From the NCBI GenBank assembly GCA_021299265.1, contig JAJTGP010000040.1:1-47784 (forward strand): a stretch of DNA of 47,784 bases, given 5' to 3'. Source of the DNA: Hyphomonadaceae bacterium. GTDB taxonomy: Bacteria > Pseudomonadota > Alphaproteobacteria > Caulobacterales > Aquidulcibacteraceae. This document shows, piece after piece, positions 23,993 through 31,825 of this stretch. The notes under the pieces are model-generated. The model saw only the letters and a program-made list of their open reading frames with translations. It was not told where the DNA came from and did not search any database. Positions within the stretch are counted from its first letter, which is position 1. Every line of letters begins with the position of its first letter. The position numbers were made by a program, and so were the translations under genes.

Positions 23993-25939
23993 CTAATCTT
24001 TTTTCTTCTTGGGCGGAACAACCCAATCCGGCTTGTTCGGATTAGCCTTAGCGGGCGGTGGAGACTTTTTCGTTGGACTCGCCTTCGGAGCGGCTTTGGT
24101 CCGACTGCTCTGCGCTGGCGCGCTTGAAGCCTTCTTCTTGGGCTCTGCCTTTGTATCGGTACGGCTTCTGTTCCTGCTCGATGCGGGGCGCGTTGTCTCC
24201 GGTTCCGCAGTTTTCGCCTTTGTCTTTGCCTTGGACTTGGACTTGCTAGCAGGTGCCTTGGTCTCAGCAGGCTCTGCAGCCGGACGGCGTGAACTGCGAC
24301 GGTTCGTGGCGGCCGGAGCGTCCTCGCCTGCCTTAGTGCGGCTGGCAGGCGTTGCGGCCTTTGACTTTGGTTCTTCAGCCGGCGCCGGAGTGGCACTTGA
24401 ACGGGTTCGGGAGCGAGCGGTTGGATTTGCCACAGCGGTCGGTTCGCCAGCCTTCGGCGCAGCAGGCGTCGTGCCGCGCTGGCGCGAGCGCAGCGGGGTT
24501 GGCGTCGCGCTGGCTGCAGGCTCCGCGGGAGCCTTTGCCTTTGAATCCGGCGTTGCAGGCGGCGGCGCTGCCTCGCCAACCGACTTGGCGGCGGCATCAT
24601 TTGGTGTTTGCAGAGGTGCAGTCACCGCGGCGGGCGGGGTAGCAGCCGGCGATGCCGCCGGTGGTGCGGGTGTCCGGGCCTTGTTGCTCGACCCGCGACG
24701 GGAACTCGGTGGTGGCGGCGGCGCAGGTGGTGACGGCGGTTTCGCTTGAGGTCCCTCCGTCGCCGGACGCAGACCAGCGGCTGGCGAAGTTACGTTCCCC
24801 CCTTTGGGGTCAACCACAGGGGCTGGCCCGCCATTTACGACAGGCTTTGTCTCAGCGCCCGCAACAACTGGCACTGGAGGCGGCGGCGGTGGGGCCGACC
24901 CACGACGGCCACGGCGAGGTGGCGGTGGTGGTCCCGGAATAATGGTGACGGGTATCTGGTCTGCCGATGGCCGCGATGATGCCAACCCAACACCGGTTGC
25001 ATCCAAGGGCTTGCGGAATCGCAACGTCATGCGGTCGCTTTCGCCAATCTCATCATAGCGCCTGCGATCAAAGCCCGGGTCATCTTTCTCGCCGATTGGC
25101 GAGGTCCGCGATACCGGGGGCAAGGTCCAAACGCCAAATGGATGGTCCTTAGTGTCAGCAGGGTTGGCATTAATCTCTGCCCCGCCGATAAACTCAAACC
25201 CTGCCTCACGCGCCAATTGAATCACATAATCCTCGCGCACATAGCCATCGCGCGCCAACGGGTCTTGTGGCTCGTCTGTGCGGCCACGATGCTCTTCAAT
25301 CCCCAGAATGCCACCGGGTTTCAAGACGGTATAGAAGTCTGCAAAGGCCTTCTCTGTCCAGCCCCCGTCCATCCAATTGTGGATGTTGCGGAAAGTCAAA
25401 ACCTTATCAACGCTATTGGGCGGGGCCATTGGCATCGAACGTGGACCAAACGGCACCACATTTACATTGCCATAGACCCCTGGGTCGGCAGCGAAGCGCG
25501 CCCGATAGGCGTCAACCATCTGACGAACGACTTGGGAGTTGGAAGCGGCGGCATCCCAGTGACCGACGATTAGTTTACCATCACCCTGCTTCAAATAAGG
25601 ACCGAGTATCGAGGAATACCACCCCTGCCCCGGCCAAACTTCAACAACAATATCGTTCGGACGCACCCCGAAGAACTGTAAAGTCGCCTCAGGATTGCGC
25701 CAACGGTCGCGCTGAGCATCAATGCGCTGGTCACCCTTGACCGCCCGGCGCAATGCTTCACGTGCACGTTCGTCTAAGGGCGGAACGGGATTAGCCAGCG
25801 GCACAAACACAGAGGTTGGACCCGTGGTGGGCTGGCTTTCCGAGATTTGTGGATCAACTGCCTGTGCGCTCGCAGACACAATGCCACTTAAGGCCACAAT
25901 GCTGGCAGTTCCGGCGAGTGCCCAAGCGCGGAATGTCAT
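23993..25939 (-). CDS. Exported methyltransferase-like protein with basic disordered tail
   Basis: A 648-residue paralogue of the downstream gene. The signal peptide MTFRAWALAG... ends near ASAQA. The methyltransferase-like domain spans about 55-312, with motif VVEVWPGQGWYSSIL (98-112), FRNIHNWMDGG, LKPGGILGIEEHRGR, DTKDHPFGVWTLPP and GESDRMTLRFRKP. From residue 313 to the end is an Ala/Pro/Ser/Lys/Arg tail: first PPPPPP runs, then clusters such as SSRRG, RSRQR, ARSRTRSS, RRSSRRPA, SSRNRSR and KSKSKAKTKAKT. Such composition recalls histone-H1-like DNA- or polyanion-binding tails. Reading frame is open throughout and the paralogue sharing supports it being real. Function of the fusion is unknown. 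Confidence 0.85.
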   Translation of the reverse strand: MTFRAWALAGTASIVALSGIVSASAQAVDPQISESQPTTGPTSVFVPLANPVPPLDERAREALRRAVKGDQRIDAQRDRWRNPEATLQFFGVRPNDIVVEVWPGQGWYSSILGPYLKQGDGKLIVGHWDAAASNSQVVRQMVDAYRARFAADPGVYGNVNVVPFGPRSMPMAPPNSVDKVLTFRNIHNWMDGGWTEKAFADFYTVLKPGGILGIEEHRGRTDEPQDPLARDGYVREDYVIQLAREAGFEFIGGAEINANPADTKDHPFGVWTLPPVSRTSPIGEKDDPGFDRRRYDEIGESDRMTLRFRKPLDATGVGLASSRPSADQIPVTIIPGPPPPPRRGRRGSAPPPPPPVPVVAGAETKPVVNGGPAPVVDPKGGNVTSPAAGLRPATEGPQAKPPSPPAPPPPPSSRRGSSNKARTPAPPAASPAATPPAAVTAPLQTPNDAAAKSVGEAAPPPATPDSKAKAPAEPAASATPTPLRSRQRGTTPAAPKAGEPTAVANPTARSRTRSSATPAPAEEPKSKAATPASRTKAGEDAPAATNRRSSRRPAAEPAETKAPASKSKSKAKTKAKTAEPETTRPASSRNRSRTDTKAEPKKKASSAPAQSSRTKAAPKASPTKKSPPPAKANPNKPDWVVPPKKKKD

Positions 25940-26082
25940 GCGCCTCTTTCTCCCTTTGACTACCGGCTACCAGCTTTGAATTGAGCCAAAGCGAAACTCA
26001 AGAGCGTTAGCCTATCCTAGTTTACGCTACCGGCTCAAGCCTCAAGGACATGAAACTCCTGTCAGAATTTGGACAGCTGCCC

Positions 26083-26111
26083 CTTGCACAGTCAAAAACC
26101 CACTCCCAACT
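26083..26111 (+). promoter_or_regulatory. Possible RpoH-type promoter of hsp20
   Basis: CTTGCAC is followed after 14 bases by TCCCAACT, against a heat-shock sigma pattern of CTTG, a spacer of about 13-17 and CCCCATNT. The second element has two mismatches. Placement would give a 5' leader of about 160 bases, long for ROSE mRNAs. An unseen nearer promoter is equally possible. Confidence 0.28.
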
Positions 26112-26227
26112 AGGCTGTGCGGCGCCGACAAACGGGCCGCATGGACTGCCACCGGGCTCGTAGGCGCGGCCCTCCACTTGGCTTTTTAAGACAAGCGGGG
26201 AGCGGCGTGAGACGGTGAAAATTCGCT

Positions 26228-26280
26228 GGGTGCGCGGCCCTTTTTCCGCGTGTTGAACCTGTCGCTTCTAGGAGGACAAA
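26228..26280 (+). promoter_or_regulatory. ROSE-type RNA thermometer before hsp20
   Basis: The leader ends with the ROSE signature. TCGCT (26262-26266) and AGGA (26270-26273) are separated by the 3-base loop TCT, and the AGGA belongs to the AGGAGG ribosome site 5 bases before the ATG. This is the UYGCU-AGGA pairing, with the G bulged, that hides the ribosome site at low temperature. Just upstream a GC-rich hairpin, CGCGG (26233-26237) with CCGCG (26246-26250), stands for an earlier stem. Heat would melt the last stem and free translation of the small heat-shock gene. No structure prediction was run. Confidence 0.8.
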
Positions 26281-26775
26281 ATGCGTACCATCGACTTAAC
26301 CCCCCTCTATCGCACCATCGTCGGCTTTGACCGGATGGCCCATTTGATCGAAACCGGTGCCCGTTTGGATACGGCAACGGGCTGGCCCCCTTACAATATC
26401 GAGCAGACTGGCGAAGACGCCTATCGCATCGAGTTGGCGGTGGCGGGCTTTGGCCCCGAAGACTTGTCGATTGAGCTGAAAGAGGGTCTCCTGACCGTCA
26501 CCGGCAAAAAAGCCTCGAGTGAAGAAGGCCGCAATTTCCTGCATCGCGGAATTGCCGAACGTGGCTTTGAACGCCGTTATCAATTGGCCGACCACGTGCG
26601 CGTGACCGGTGCCAATCTTGAGCATGGCATGTTGAGCCTATCTTTGGTGCGCGAAGTGCCAGAGGCTCTGAAGCCTCGCAAGATTGCGATCCAAGTTGGC
26701 GCTGCCAGTGCGAGTTCCAGTGCCAATGACGCGCCGCTAATTGAAGGCGAGGCCAAGGCTGGCAAAGCCGCCTAA
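26281..26775 (+). CDS. Small heat-shock protein Hsp20 (IbpA-like)
   Basis: A 164-residue alpha-crystallin-domain chaperone that binds unfolding proteins as oligomers. The domain spans about 35-140: YNIEQTGEDAYRIELAVAGF, LTVTGKKA, ERGFERRYQLADHV and the later NLEHGMLSLSLVREVPE, which is close to the IbpA/HspH alphaproteobacterial class A pattern. The C-terminal AIQVG and a short Ala/Ser/Glu tail follow; the I-x-I/V anchor appears as IAIQV. The ribosome site AGGAGG and the ROSE hairpin in front indicate heat control at translation. A strong terminator follows the stop. Confidence 0.93.
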   Translation: MRTIDLTPLYRTIVGFDRMAHLIETGARLDTATGWPPYNIEQTGEDAYRIELAVAGFGPEDLSIELKEGLLTVTGKKASSEEGRNFLHRGIAERGFERRYQLADHVRVTGANLEHGMLSLSLVREVPEALKPRKIAIQVGAASASSSANDAPLIEGEAKAGKAA

Positions 26776-26787
26776 TCTTCCAACCTG

Positions 26788-26820
26788 CCTGATGGGCCTT
26801 ATCCGGGCCCATCAGGTTTT
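26788..26820 (+). terminator. Rho-independent terminator after hsp20
   Basis: CCTGATGGGCC and GGCCCATCAGG pair perfectly over 11 bases around a loop of 7, followed by four T. It lies 12 bases after the hsp20 stop. On the reverse strand the same stem follows the namZ stop, but there is no T run on that side. Confidence 0.85.
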
Positions 26821-26825
26821 CAAAT

Positions 26826-28079
26826 TCAGCGATAGATGAGATGCGGCACGCGATCGGCCTCGAACTGCTCTAAAGGCCCCTGCCAATCCGCGACGAGCTT
26901 TTGCCAAGGCGTGCCTGCCTCTAATGCCGACCACAAGGCTTCACTGCCATAGACCTTGTTAAACAGACTGCGCGTGGACGCTGTACTGCCCGATAAGGGT
27001 GCCTTGGCCGAACGAGCGACGACCTCTGCGCATAGGGCCATCGCAACGGCCATCAAGTCCGTCTGCCCCCTTGGATCAATGATCAACTCCACCCCGCCAA
27101 AGCCCGGCTTAACTTGGCTCTGATAGGGCTTGAACTGGATGTCGCGGAAGCCGTGCTGGCTTAGGCTTTCGACCAATACAGCCCCATCAATGCCCGGTGC
27201 TGCCGCATAGTGGAATGGTTTTGCCGTGCCGATCCCGATATCCACCTGTTTGAGCTCGCCCAAAATGCCAGTAGTGGCGCAGTAAAAGGGCGATTCCCAC
27301 GTTGGGATATTTGGGCTGGTCGCCACCCAAGTCAGGCCCGTATCGGCCCAATTCATTTGCCGTTCCCAGCCCTCCATTTGCACAACCGTCAGCTCCGGAC
27401 CCTGAGCGACCCAGCCTTTGGCGACAGCCATCTTGGCCAGTTCGCCGATCGTCAGGCCATGTAGATAGGGCACGGGCACTTGGCTGACAAAGGATTCAAA
27501 GCCCGGTGTCAAAGGCGGGCCCTGCATGCGTAGGCCACCAAGAGGGTTTGGCCGGTCGAGCACGACAAAGGCTTTGCCGGCTTCGCCACAAGCCTCCATC
27601 GCAAGGATCATGGTCGAGATATAAGTATAGCTGCGAACCCCAATGTCCTGAATATCAAACACCAACACATCCACGTCTTTCAACATGGCTGGCGTGGGTT
27701 TCCGGTGCTCGCCATAGAGCGAATAGGCTGGCAAGCCCGTGACGGGGTCTTGCGCATTTGCCACGTGGTCGCCTGCTTTCGCGCGTGTATCCAACCCATG
27801 CTCAGGCCCAAACAAAGCCGTCAGCCGTGCGCCCAGTCCTTGCTGCAAGACCACACGTGACATGATGCCACTTTGGTCAACGCTGGTCTGATTGGTGATG
27901 AAGCCAACGCGCTGGCGCTCTAAGGCGGCAAAGCCAGACCGAGCTAACTGATCAATCCCCAACTTTACGCGCGGACGACGTGGATAGCGCTGCCGCAGCA
28001 CCCCACCGCCCGCGCACCCCGGCAGCATCACAGACGCGGCACCAGCAGCCGCTGTTTGAAGAAAGATGCGACGAGTCAT
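26826..28079 (-). CDS. namZ: Exo-beta-N-acetylmuramidase NamZ-like (DUF1343) lipoprotein
   Basis: A 417-residue protein of the former DUF1343 family, whose founder NamZ cuts MurNAc from the non-reducing end of muropeptide chains. The leader MTRRIFLQTAAAGAASVMLPGC has a twin-arginine motif and a lipobox Cys22. Family motifs visible are LTALFGPEHGLDTRA, FDIQDIGVRSYTYISTM, DRPNPLGGLRMQGP and TSPNIPTWESPFYC. It should act in the periplasm and free MurNAc, which AmgK-MurU at the start of the window could reuse after uptake and import. The first 100 bases upstream are shared with the divergent hydrolase gene. Activity is inferred from family only. Confidence 0.85.
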   Translation of the reverse strand: MTRRIFLQTAAAGAASVMLPGCAGGGVLRQRYPRRPRVKLGIDQLARSGFAALERQRVGFITNQTSVDQSGIMSRVVLQQGLGARLTALFGPEHGLDTRAKAGDHVANAQDPVTGLPAYSLYGEHRKPTPAMLKDVDVLVFDIQDIGVRSYTYISTMILAMEACGEAGKAFVVLDRPNPLGGLRMQGPPLTPGFESFVSQVPVPYLHGLTIGELAKMAVAKGWVAQGPELTVVQMEGWERQMNWADTGLTWVATSPNIPTWESPFYCATTGILGELKQVDIGIGTAKPFHYAAAPGIDGAVLVESLSQHGFRDIQFKPYQSQVKPGFGGVELIIDPRGQTDLMAVAMALCAEVVARSAKAPLSGSTASTRSLFNKVYGSEALWSALEAGTPWQKLVADWQGPLEQFEADRVPHLIYR

Positions 28080-28246
28080 ACCCCAAAATCCCTCTCATTG
28101 TTGATCGCGAACATTGGCCCCTAGCCTGCCTGTTGAATGTGCCGTCGATTGGTCGCCGTGCCCTTGACCAGAGCGCCCAATTAAACAGATGATTGGCTTA
28201 TCAAAACAAGATCGCAAAACAACATGTTTCTGGGAGCCGCGCCTAC

Positions 28247-29620
28247 ATGTTCAAGTTAAAACCGATTTTTGCCGCCTTGGCGATCAGCACCAGTCTACTG
28301 GCATTCAGTGGGTGCGCGACCGGCCAGACGCCGAATGCCAGCTTTGCAACCCCACCGCCTTCGGTCTTGCCAGAGAGACTCGCTACCATGCGGACCGTGT
28401 TGCAAGATGGCGTGGACAAGAAAGTGGCCAGCGGCTTCTCAGCGGCCTTGGTGGATTCTTATGGCCGGATTGAGTCGACCTATGTCGGCTTGGCAGATGT
28501 CGAAACGGGCAAGCCCATTACACCAGACACGGTGTTTCGCCTTTATTCCATGACTAAGCCGATCACGGCCGTGGCCATCATGATGCTGGTGGAAGAAGGT
28601 AAGGTGGATCTCGACGCGCCAGTCTCGACCTATATCCCGTCCTTCACCAAAACCGTTGTCTATGTCAGCGGCGACACGCTGGAGACCTTAAAGACAGAGC
28701 CAGCGGTTCGCCAGCTGACGGTGCGCGACCTGATGCGGCAATCGGCGGGCATTCCTTGGTGGGGCGCGACAAAACCCGTTGAGCGCTTGTACGCCATGAA
28801 TGGCATTGAACGCGCCCCTTCCGAGCCTGTGCCTGGTTTCAAAGGTCCGCGGGTCGCCAACCTGCAAGATTTGGCAGACCGGGTTGCTGCAACGCCCTTC
28901 ACCAACCAACCGGGTGAAACCTGGACCTATGGCATTGCGATCGACGTCTTAGGCCGTGTGGTTGAAGTGGCGTCTGGTCAAAGCCTTGGCACCTTCTTTC
29001 AAGAACGTATTTTCATGCCCTTGGGCATGAAGCACACGGCGTTTCAGGTTCAGCCGGGTGATAAAGAAAACCTAGCCAATGTCTATTTCGCGGTTTCCAA
29101 GATCAAGCCACCTACAGGCGGGATTGATAGCTATGTCAAAAGCCTCAAGGACGTACCTATGCATGAGGCACTTCGCCCCGGTGACCCACCAGCGAAAAGC
29201 CCCTTCTTGGAGCCCGCCCGGATTGAGTTTGGCGGTGCCGGTCTGGTTGGCACCTTGAGTGATTATGTGCGCTTTGCCCGTATGATCGCAGGCCAAGGCG
29301 AGCTGGACGGGGTGCGCATCATCAAAGCTTCCTCGATCGCCGAAATGGGCAAGGACCAACTTGGCCCAAAAGCCAACGCCAATTTAATAAAGCAGGGCTA
29401 TAGCTACGGCTTAGGCTTTGGCACCGTAGTTGATTCTAATCTTTACCCCAGTGGCGCGCCGGTCGGCACGATGTTCTGGGGCGGCGCAGCCGGTACTCAA
29501 TTCTGGGCCAATCCACAAACCAAAGAAGCTGGCGTGCTCATGACGCAAGTTCTCGGAGACTATCTCCGCACCTATCAAGTCAATGCAGCCCGGGCAGCCA
29601 TTGGACAGCCCGTTCAATAA
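28247..29620 (+). CDS. Lipoprotein serine hydrolase, beta-lactamase family
   Basis: A 457-residue exported PF00144 protein. MFKLKPIFAALAISTSLLAF-SGC gives a lipobox with Cys23. The nucleophile motif is S101-M-T-K104 (RLYSMTKP), followed by a tyrosine motif YGI in WTYGIAIDVLG and MFWGGAAGTQFWANP near the end. It has the longer loop set of the EstB-like class. The chosen ATG is internal to a longer open frame beginning at a TTG. Its lipid anchor would place it on the periplasmic side of a membrane, so it may act on peptidoglycan peptides or esters. It is divergent from namZ with 167 bases between. Confidence 0.85.
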   Translation: MFKLKPIFAALAISTSLLAFSGCATGQTPNASFATPPPSVLPERLATMRTVLQDGVDKKVASGFSAALVDSYGRIESTYVGLADVETGKPITPDTVFRLYSMTKPITAVAIMMLVEEGKVDLDAPVSTYIPSFTKTVVYVSGDTLETLKTEPAVRQLTVRDLMRQSAGIPWWGATKPVERLYAMNGIERAPSEPVPGFKGPRVANLQDLADRVAATPFTNQPGETWTYGIAIDVLGRVVEVASGQSLGTFFQERIFMPLGMKHTAFQVQPGDKENLANVYFAVSKIKPPTGGIDSYVKSLKDVPMHEALRPGDPPAKSPFLEPARIEFGGAGLVGTLSDYVRFARMIAGQGELDGVRIIKASSIAEMGKDQLGPKANANLIKQGYSYGLGFGTVVDSNLYPSGAPVGTMFWGGAAGTQFWANPQTKEAGVLMTQVLGDYLRTYQVNAARAAIGQPVQ

Positions 29621-29629
29621 TCGCGCGAT

Positions 29630-29659
29630 TTCCGCTGCCCTGTGTGCAGGGCAGCGGAA
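29630..29659 (+). terminator. Long perfect hairpin after the hydrolase gene
   Basis: TTCCGCTGCCCTG and CAGGGCAGCGGAA pair over 13 bases around TGTG, 9 bases after the stop. A second hairpin, GCGGC-TCTT-GCCGC, follows (29663-29676). There is no T run after either, so a factor-independent stop is uncertain; a processed 3' end or an attenuator before the permease gene are alternatives. The permease ATG is 60 bases further. Confidence 0.5.
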
Positions 29660-29719
29660 CTTGCGGCTCTTGCCGCCCAAAACATTGACCCCCGCCCTCA
29701 CGGACGACACACTCCCCGT

Positions 29720-31045
29720 ATGCACGATCCCCATGCCGCGACTCCGACCCGTCATCTTTCAGTCCCCTATGTGATTTTCATCGCCGTCGGCATGGTTGTC
29801 GGCGCGGGTATTTTTAAGTCTCCAGCTTTGGTCGCCGAAAATGCCGGAAGCGTGTGGGCGGTATATGGCGTTTGGATCATTGGCGGCCTGATCTCTTTGA
29901 TGGGCGCCTTGTGCTATGGCGAGCTTTCAACCGCCTATCCCAGCCCCGGCGGCGACTATCATTTCCTGACCAAAGCCTATGGCCCCAGTTTCGGCTTCTC
30001 CTTCGCGTGGGCCAGATTTTCAATCATCAACACAGGCTCCATCGCCCTTTTGGGCTTTGTGATTGGTGATTATCTCAACTTGGTTTGGAACTTAGGCCCA
30101 AATGGGCCCGCCCTATTCGCTTTGGTGAGCGTGGTGGTGATGACCCTTTTCAATCTGCGCGGCACCACTGGCGGCAAAGGTGCCGATTATGCGATCACCA
30201 GTCTCGAAGTGATCGGCCTGTTGGCGCTTGCTGCCGCTGCAGCATGGCTGGTTGTTTCCGCCATTCCACCGGCAACGACAGGTCAGGGGCACAGTCCGAA
30301 TGCGGCAGGTTTAGGCTATGCCCTTGTCTTTGTGCTGTTGGCCTTTGGCGGTTGGAGTGAAATGTCGACCTTATCGGCCGAGATCAAAAATCCTGAACGC
30401 GGAATGGTGCAGGCGCTTTTAGGGTCAGTCGTGATCATCACCCTTTTGTATTTGATGGCCAATTGGGCTTTATTACGCGGACTAGGCATTGAGGGTTTGG
30501 CCCAGTCCAAGGCTCCGGCCGCCGACCTCATGTCACGCGCCTTTGGCCCGCAAGCCGGGATCGTTTTGGCGATTGCTGTGGCGGCTGCTGCCATCACGTC
30601 CATCAACGGAACCATTATTGTCGGCGCTCGCACCAGCTATGCTGCTGCGCGTGACCGAAGCGGCCTCAACTGGATCGGATCTTGGGATGGTAAACGTGGG
30701 ATTCCATCCAACGCCATCATGGCACAAGGCATTGTGTCGGTTGGGCTCGTTGTATTGGGTGCTTTGTATCAGGGCTTTTCTACGCTGGTAGACTATACTG
30801 CACCCGTCTATTGGGCGTTCCTGACAGCGAGTGGCTTGGCCGTGATTGTGTTGCGCAGGAAGATGCCCGACCAGCCACGGCCTTTTAAAGTACCGCTTTA
30901 TCCGGTCCTGCCGCTGGCATTCGCTGGCAGCAGTGCACTTATGCTGTGGTCATCGTTGAACTATGTGAAGGTTGGCGCGTTGTTTGGATTGGCAGTCGTC
31001 GGAGTCGGGACCGTATTGGCGCTGGTCACCAAGCCTCAGAAGTGA
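29720..31045 (+). CDS. APC-family amino-acid permease
   Basis: A 441-residue inner-membrane transporter with about 12 hydrophobic spans. It has the APC marks GMVVGAGIFKSPALVAENAG at the first span and LCYGELSTAYPSPGGDYHFL near the second/third, and the eighth-span region includes INGTIIVGARTSYAAARD. These suggest an LAT/SLC7-like amino-acid exchanger rather than a polyamine carrier. The ATG used gives a short hydrophilic N-terminus before the first span; a GTG further up would add residues with no family match. Its stop overlaps the convergent ExoD gene by 10 bases. Substrate unknown. Confidence 0.87.
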   Translation: MHDPHAATPTRHLSVPYVIFIAVGMVVGAGIFKSPALVAENAGSVWAVYGVWIIGGLISLMGALCYGELSTAYPSPGGDYHFLTKAYGPSFGFSFAWARFSIINTGSIALLGFVIGDYLNLVWNLGPNGPALFALVSVVVMTLFNLRGTTGGKGADYAITSLEVIGLLALAAAAAWLVVSAIPPATTGQGHSPNAAGLGYALVFVLLAFGGWSEMSTLSAEIKNPERGMVQALLGSVVIITLLYLMANWALLRGLGIEGLAQSKAPAADLMSRAFGPQAGIVLAIAVAAAAITSINGTIIVGARTSYAAARDRSGLNWIGSWDGKRGIPSNAIMAQGIVSVGLVVLGALYQGFSTLVDYTAPVYWAFLTASGLAVIVLRRKMPDQPRPFKVPLYPVLPLAFAGSSALMLWSSLNYVKVGALFGLAVVGVGTVLALVTKPQK

Positions 31046-31776
31046 ACTGCATGAATCGTATTGGAAACCACGCCAACCAACCAGTCCAGACCCGCCAGCG
31101 CCATACCGATACCGAGCGGTGCCACTGCCAAGCTCACCAAGAAGAAGACGAACGACACCAAAGCTAGAAGGCCATCTCGCTGCAATAAAGCAATCGCCAA
31201 AGCGGCAACACTCATACCCGGAGGCCAATTGCCCAAAGGAATAGGCAACATCAATATGCCCGCCAAAATCAGTGTCTGGATCCCGAACCAAACGGTGACC
31301 GGCTTTTGGGTCAGAAACTGAAAGCGTGGTTGCACAAGTTTCTCAATCTTCAACAAGGTCGGCATCGACAGGTCTATGCATTTGCGGAAGGTTGCAGGCT
31401 CAATCTTCAAGTCGCCAATACGTTTGGGAATCCAAGGCGTGCCGGCACCGAAAATCATCTGCAGGGCTGGTGCCACCAGCAAAATCCCAAAGACGGTTGA
31501 AATGCCGGGCACATTGGGAATGCAATTCGGTAAGGCCAGAATCAAAAGAAGTAGGCCAAAGGCACGCCCATCCAGACGGGCCAACACGTCGCGCACAGCA
31601 ATTTGCTCTTCCCCTGGAAAGGCGTCGTGCAACTCTTTGAGCAATTCAGATGTCTTAGGCGGCAGGGCAGCTCGCACGTTCGTCATTCCAATCGGCAGCC
31701 CGCGTGGCGCTCGCCCCGGTATGTCGGGCGCAATTTGGGCAGAACAAGGGCCGGGCCTGTACAAACTCTCAGACAT
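31036..31776 (-). CDS. exoD: ExoD-family membrane protein
   Basis: A 246-residue membrane protein of the exopolysaccharide synthesis ExoD family, named for a Sinorhizobium gene needed for normal EPS and alkaline growth. LLLILALPNCIPNVPGISTVFG (about 75-96) and the paired hydrophobic segments near the C-terminus are typical. The molecular activity of the family is unknown. Either the upstream ATG or an internal ATG (MTNVRAAL) could start it; the upstream one is annotated. It follows two TlpA-like genes on the same strand with 49 bases between, so it may be cotranscribed. Its tail overlaps the permease gene by 10 bases. Confidence 0.84.
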   Translation of the reverse strand: MSESLYRPGPCSAQIAPDIPGRAPRGLPIGMTNVRAALPPKTSELLKELHDAFPGEEQIAVRDVLARLDGRAFGLLLLILALPNCIPNVPGISTVFGILLVAPALQMIFGAGTPWIPKRIGDLKIEPATFRKCIDLSMPTLLKIEKLVQPRFQFLTQKPVTVWFGIQTLILAGILMLPIPLGNWPPGMSVAALAIALLQRDGLLALVSFVFFLVSLAVAPLGIGMALAGLDWLVGVVSNTIHAVHF

Positions 31777-31825
31777 AAGGCCGGATTATAGGGGCTAGGC
31801 TTCACGTTTGCGTTAGCAATCGTGG

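Larger units (their letters stand above)
25940..26280. other. Long intergenic stretch between divergent genes
   Basis: This is the only gene-free stretch over 300 bases. The first part (to about 26080) is AT-richer and should hold the promoter for the minus-strand exported methyltransferase-like gene. The rest holds a weak RpoH-like promoter at 26083-26111, a GC-rich leader and the ROSE hairpins just before the Hsp20 ATG. I found no open frame, tRNA or inverted-repeat operator such as CIRCE in it. Confidence 0.6.

Noticed and set aside
23932-24600. A 222-codon Arg/Pro/Leu-rich frame on the minus strand
   Set aside because: It is a second frame within the same tail, an effect of the GC-rich repeats; the signal-peptide-carrying frame matches its paralogue.
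24009-24749. A 246-codon open frame on the plus strand opposite the basic tail
   Set aside because: It is the antisense reading of the Ala/Pro-rich tail; its Gly/Ala/Phe composition is the complement pattern, with no domain or ribosome site.
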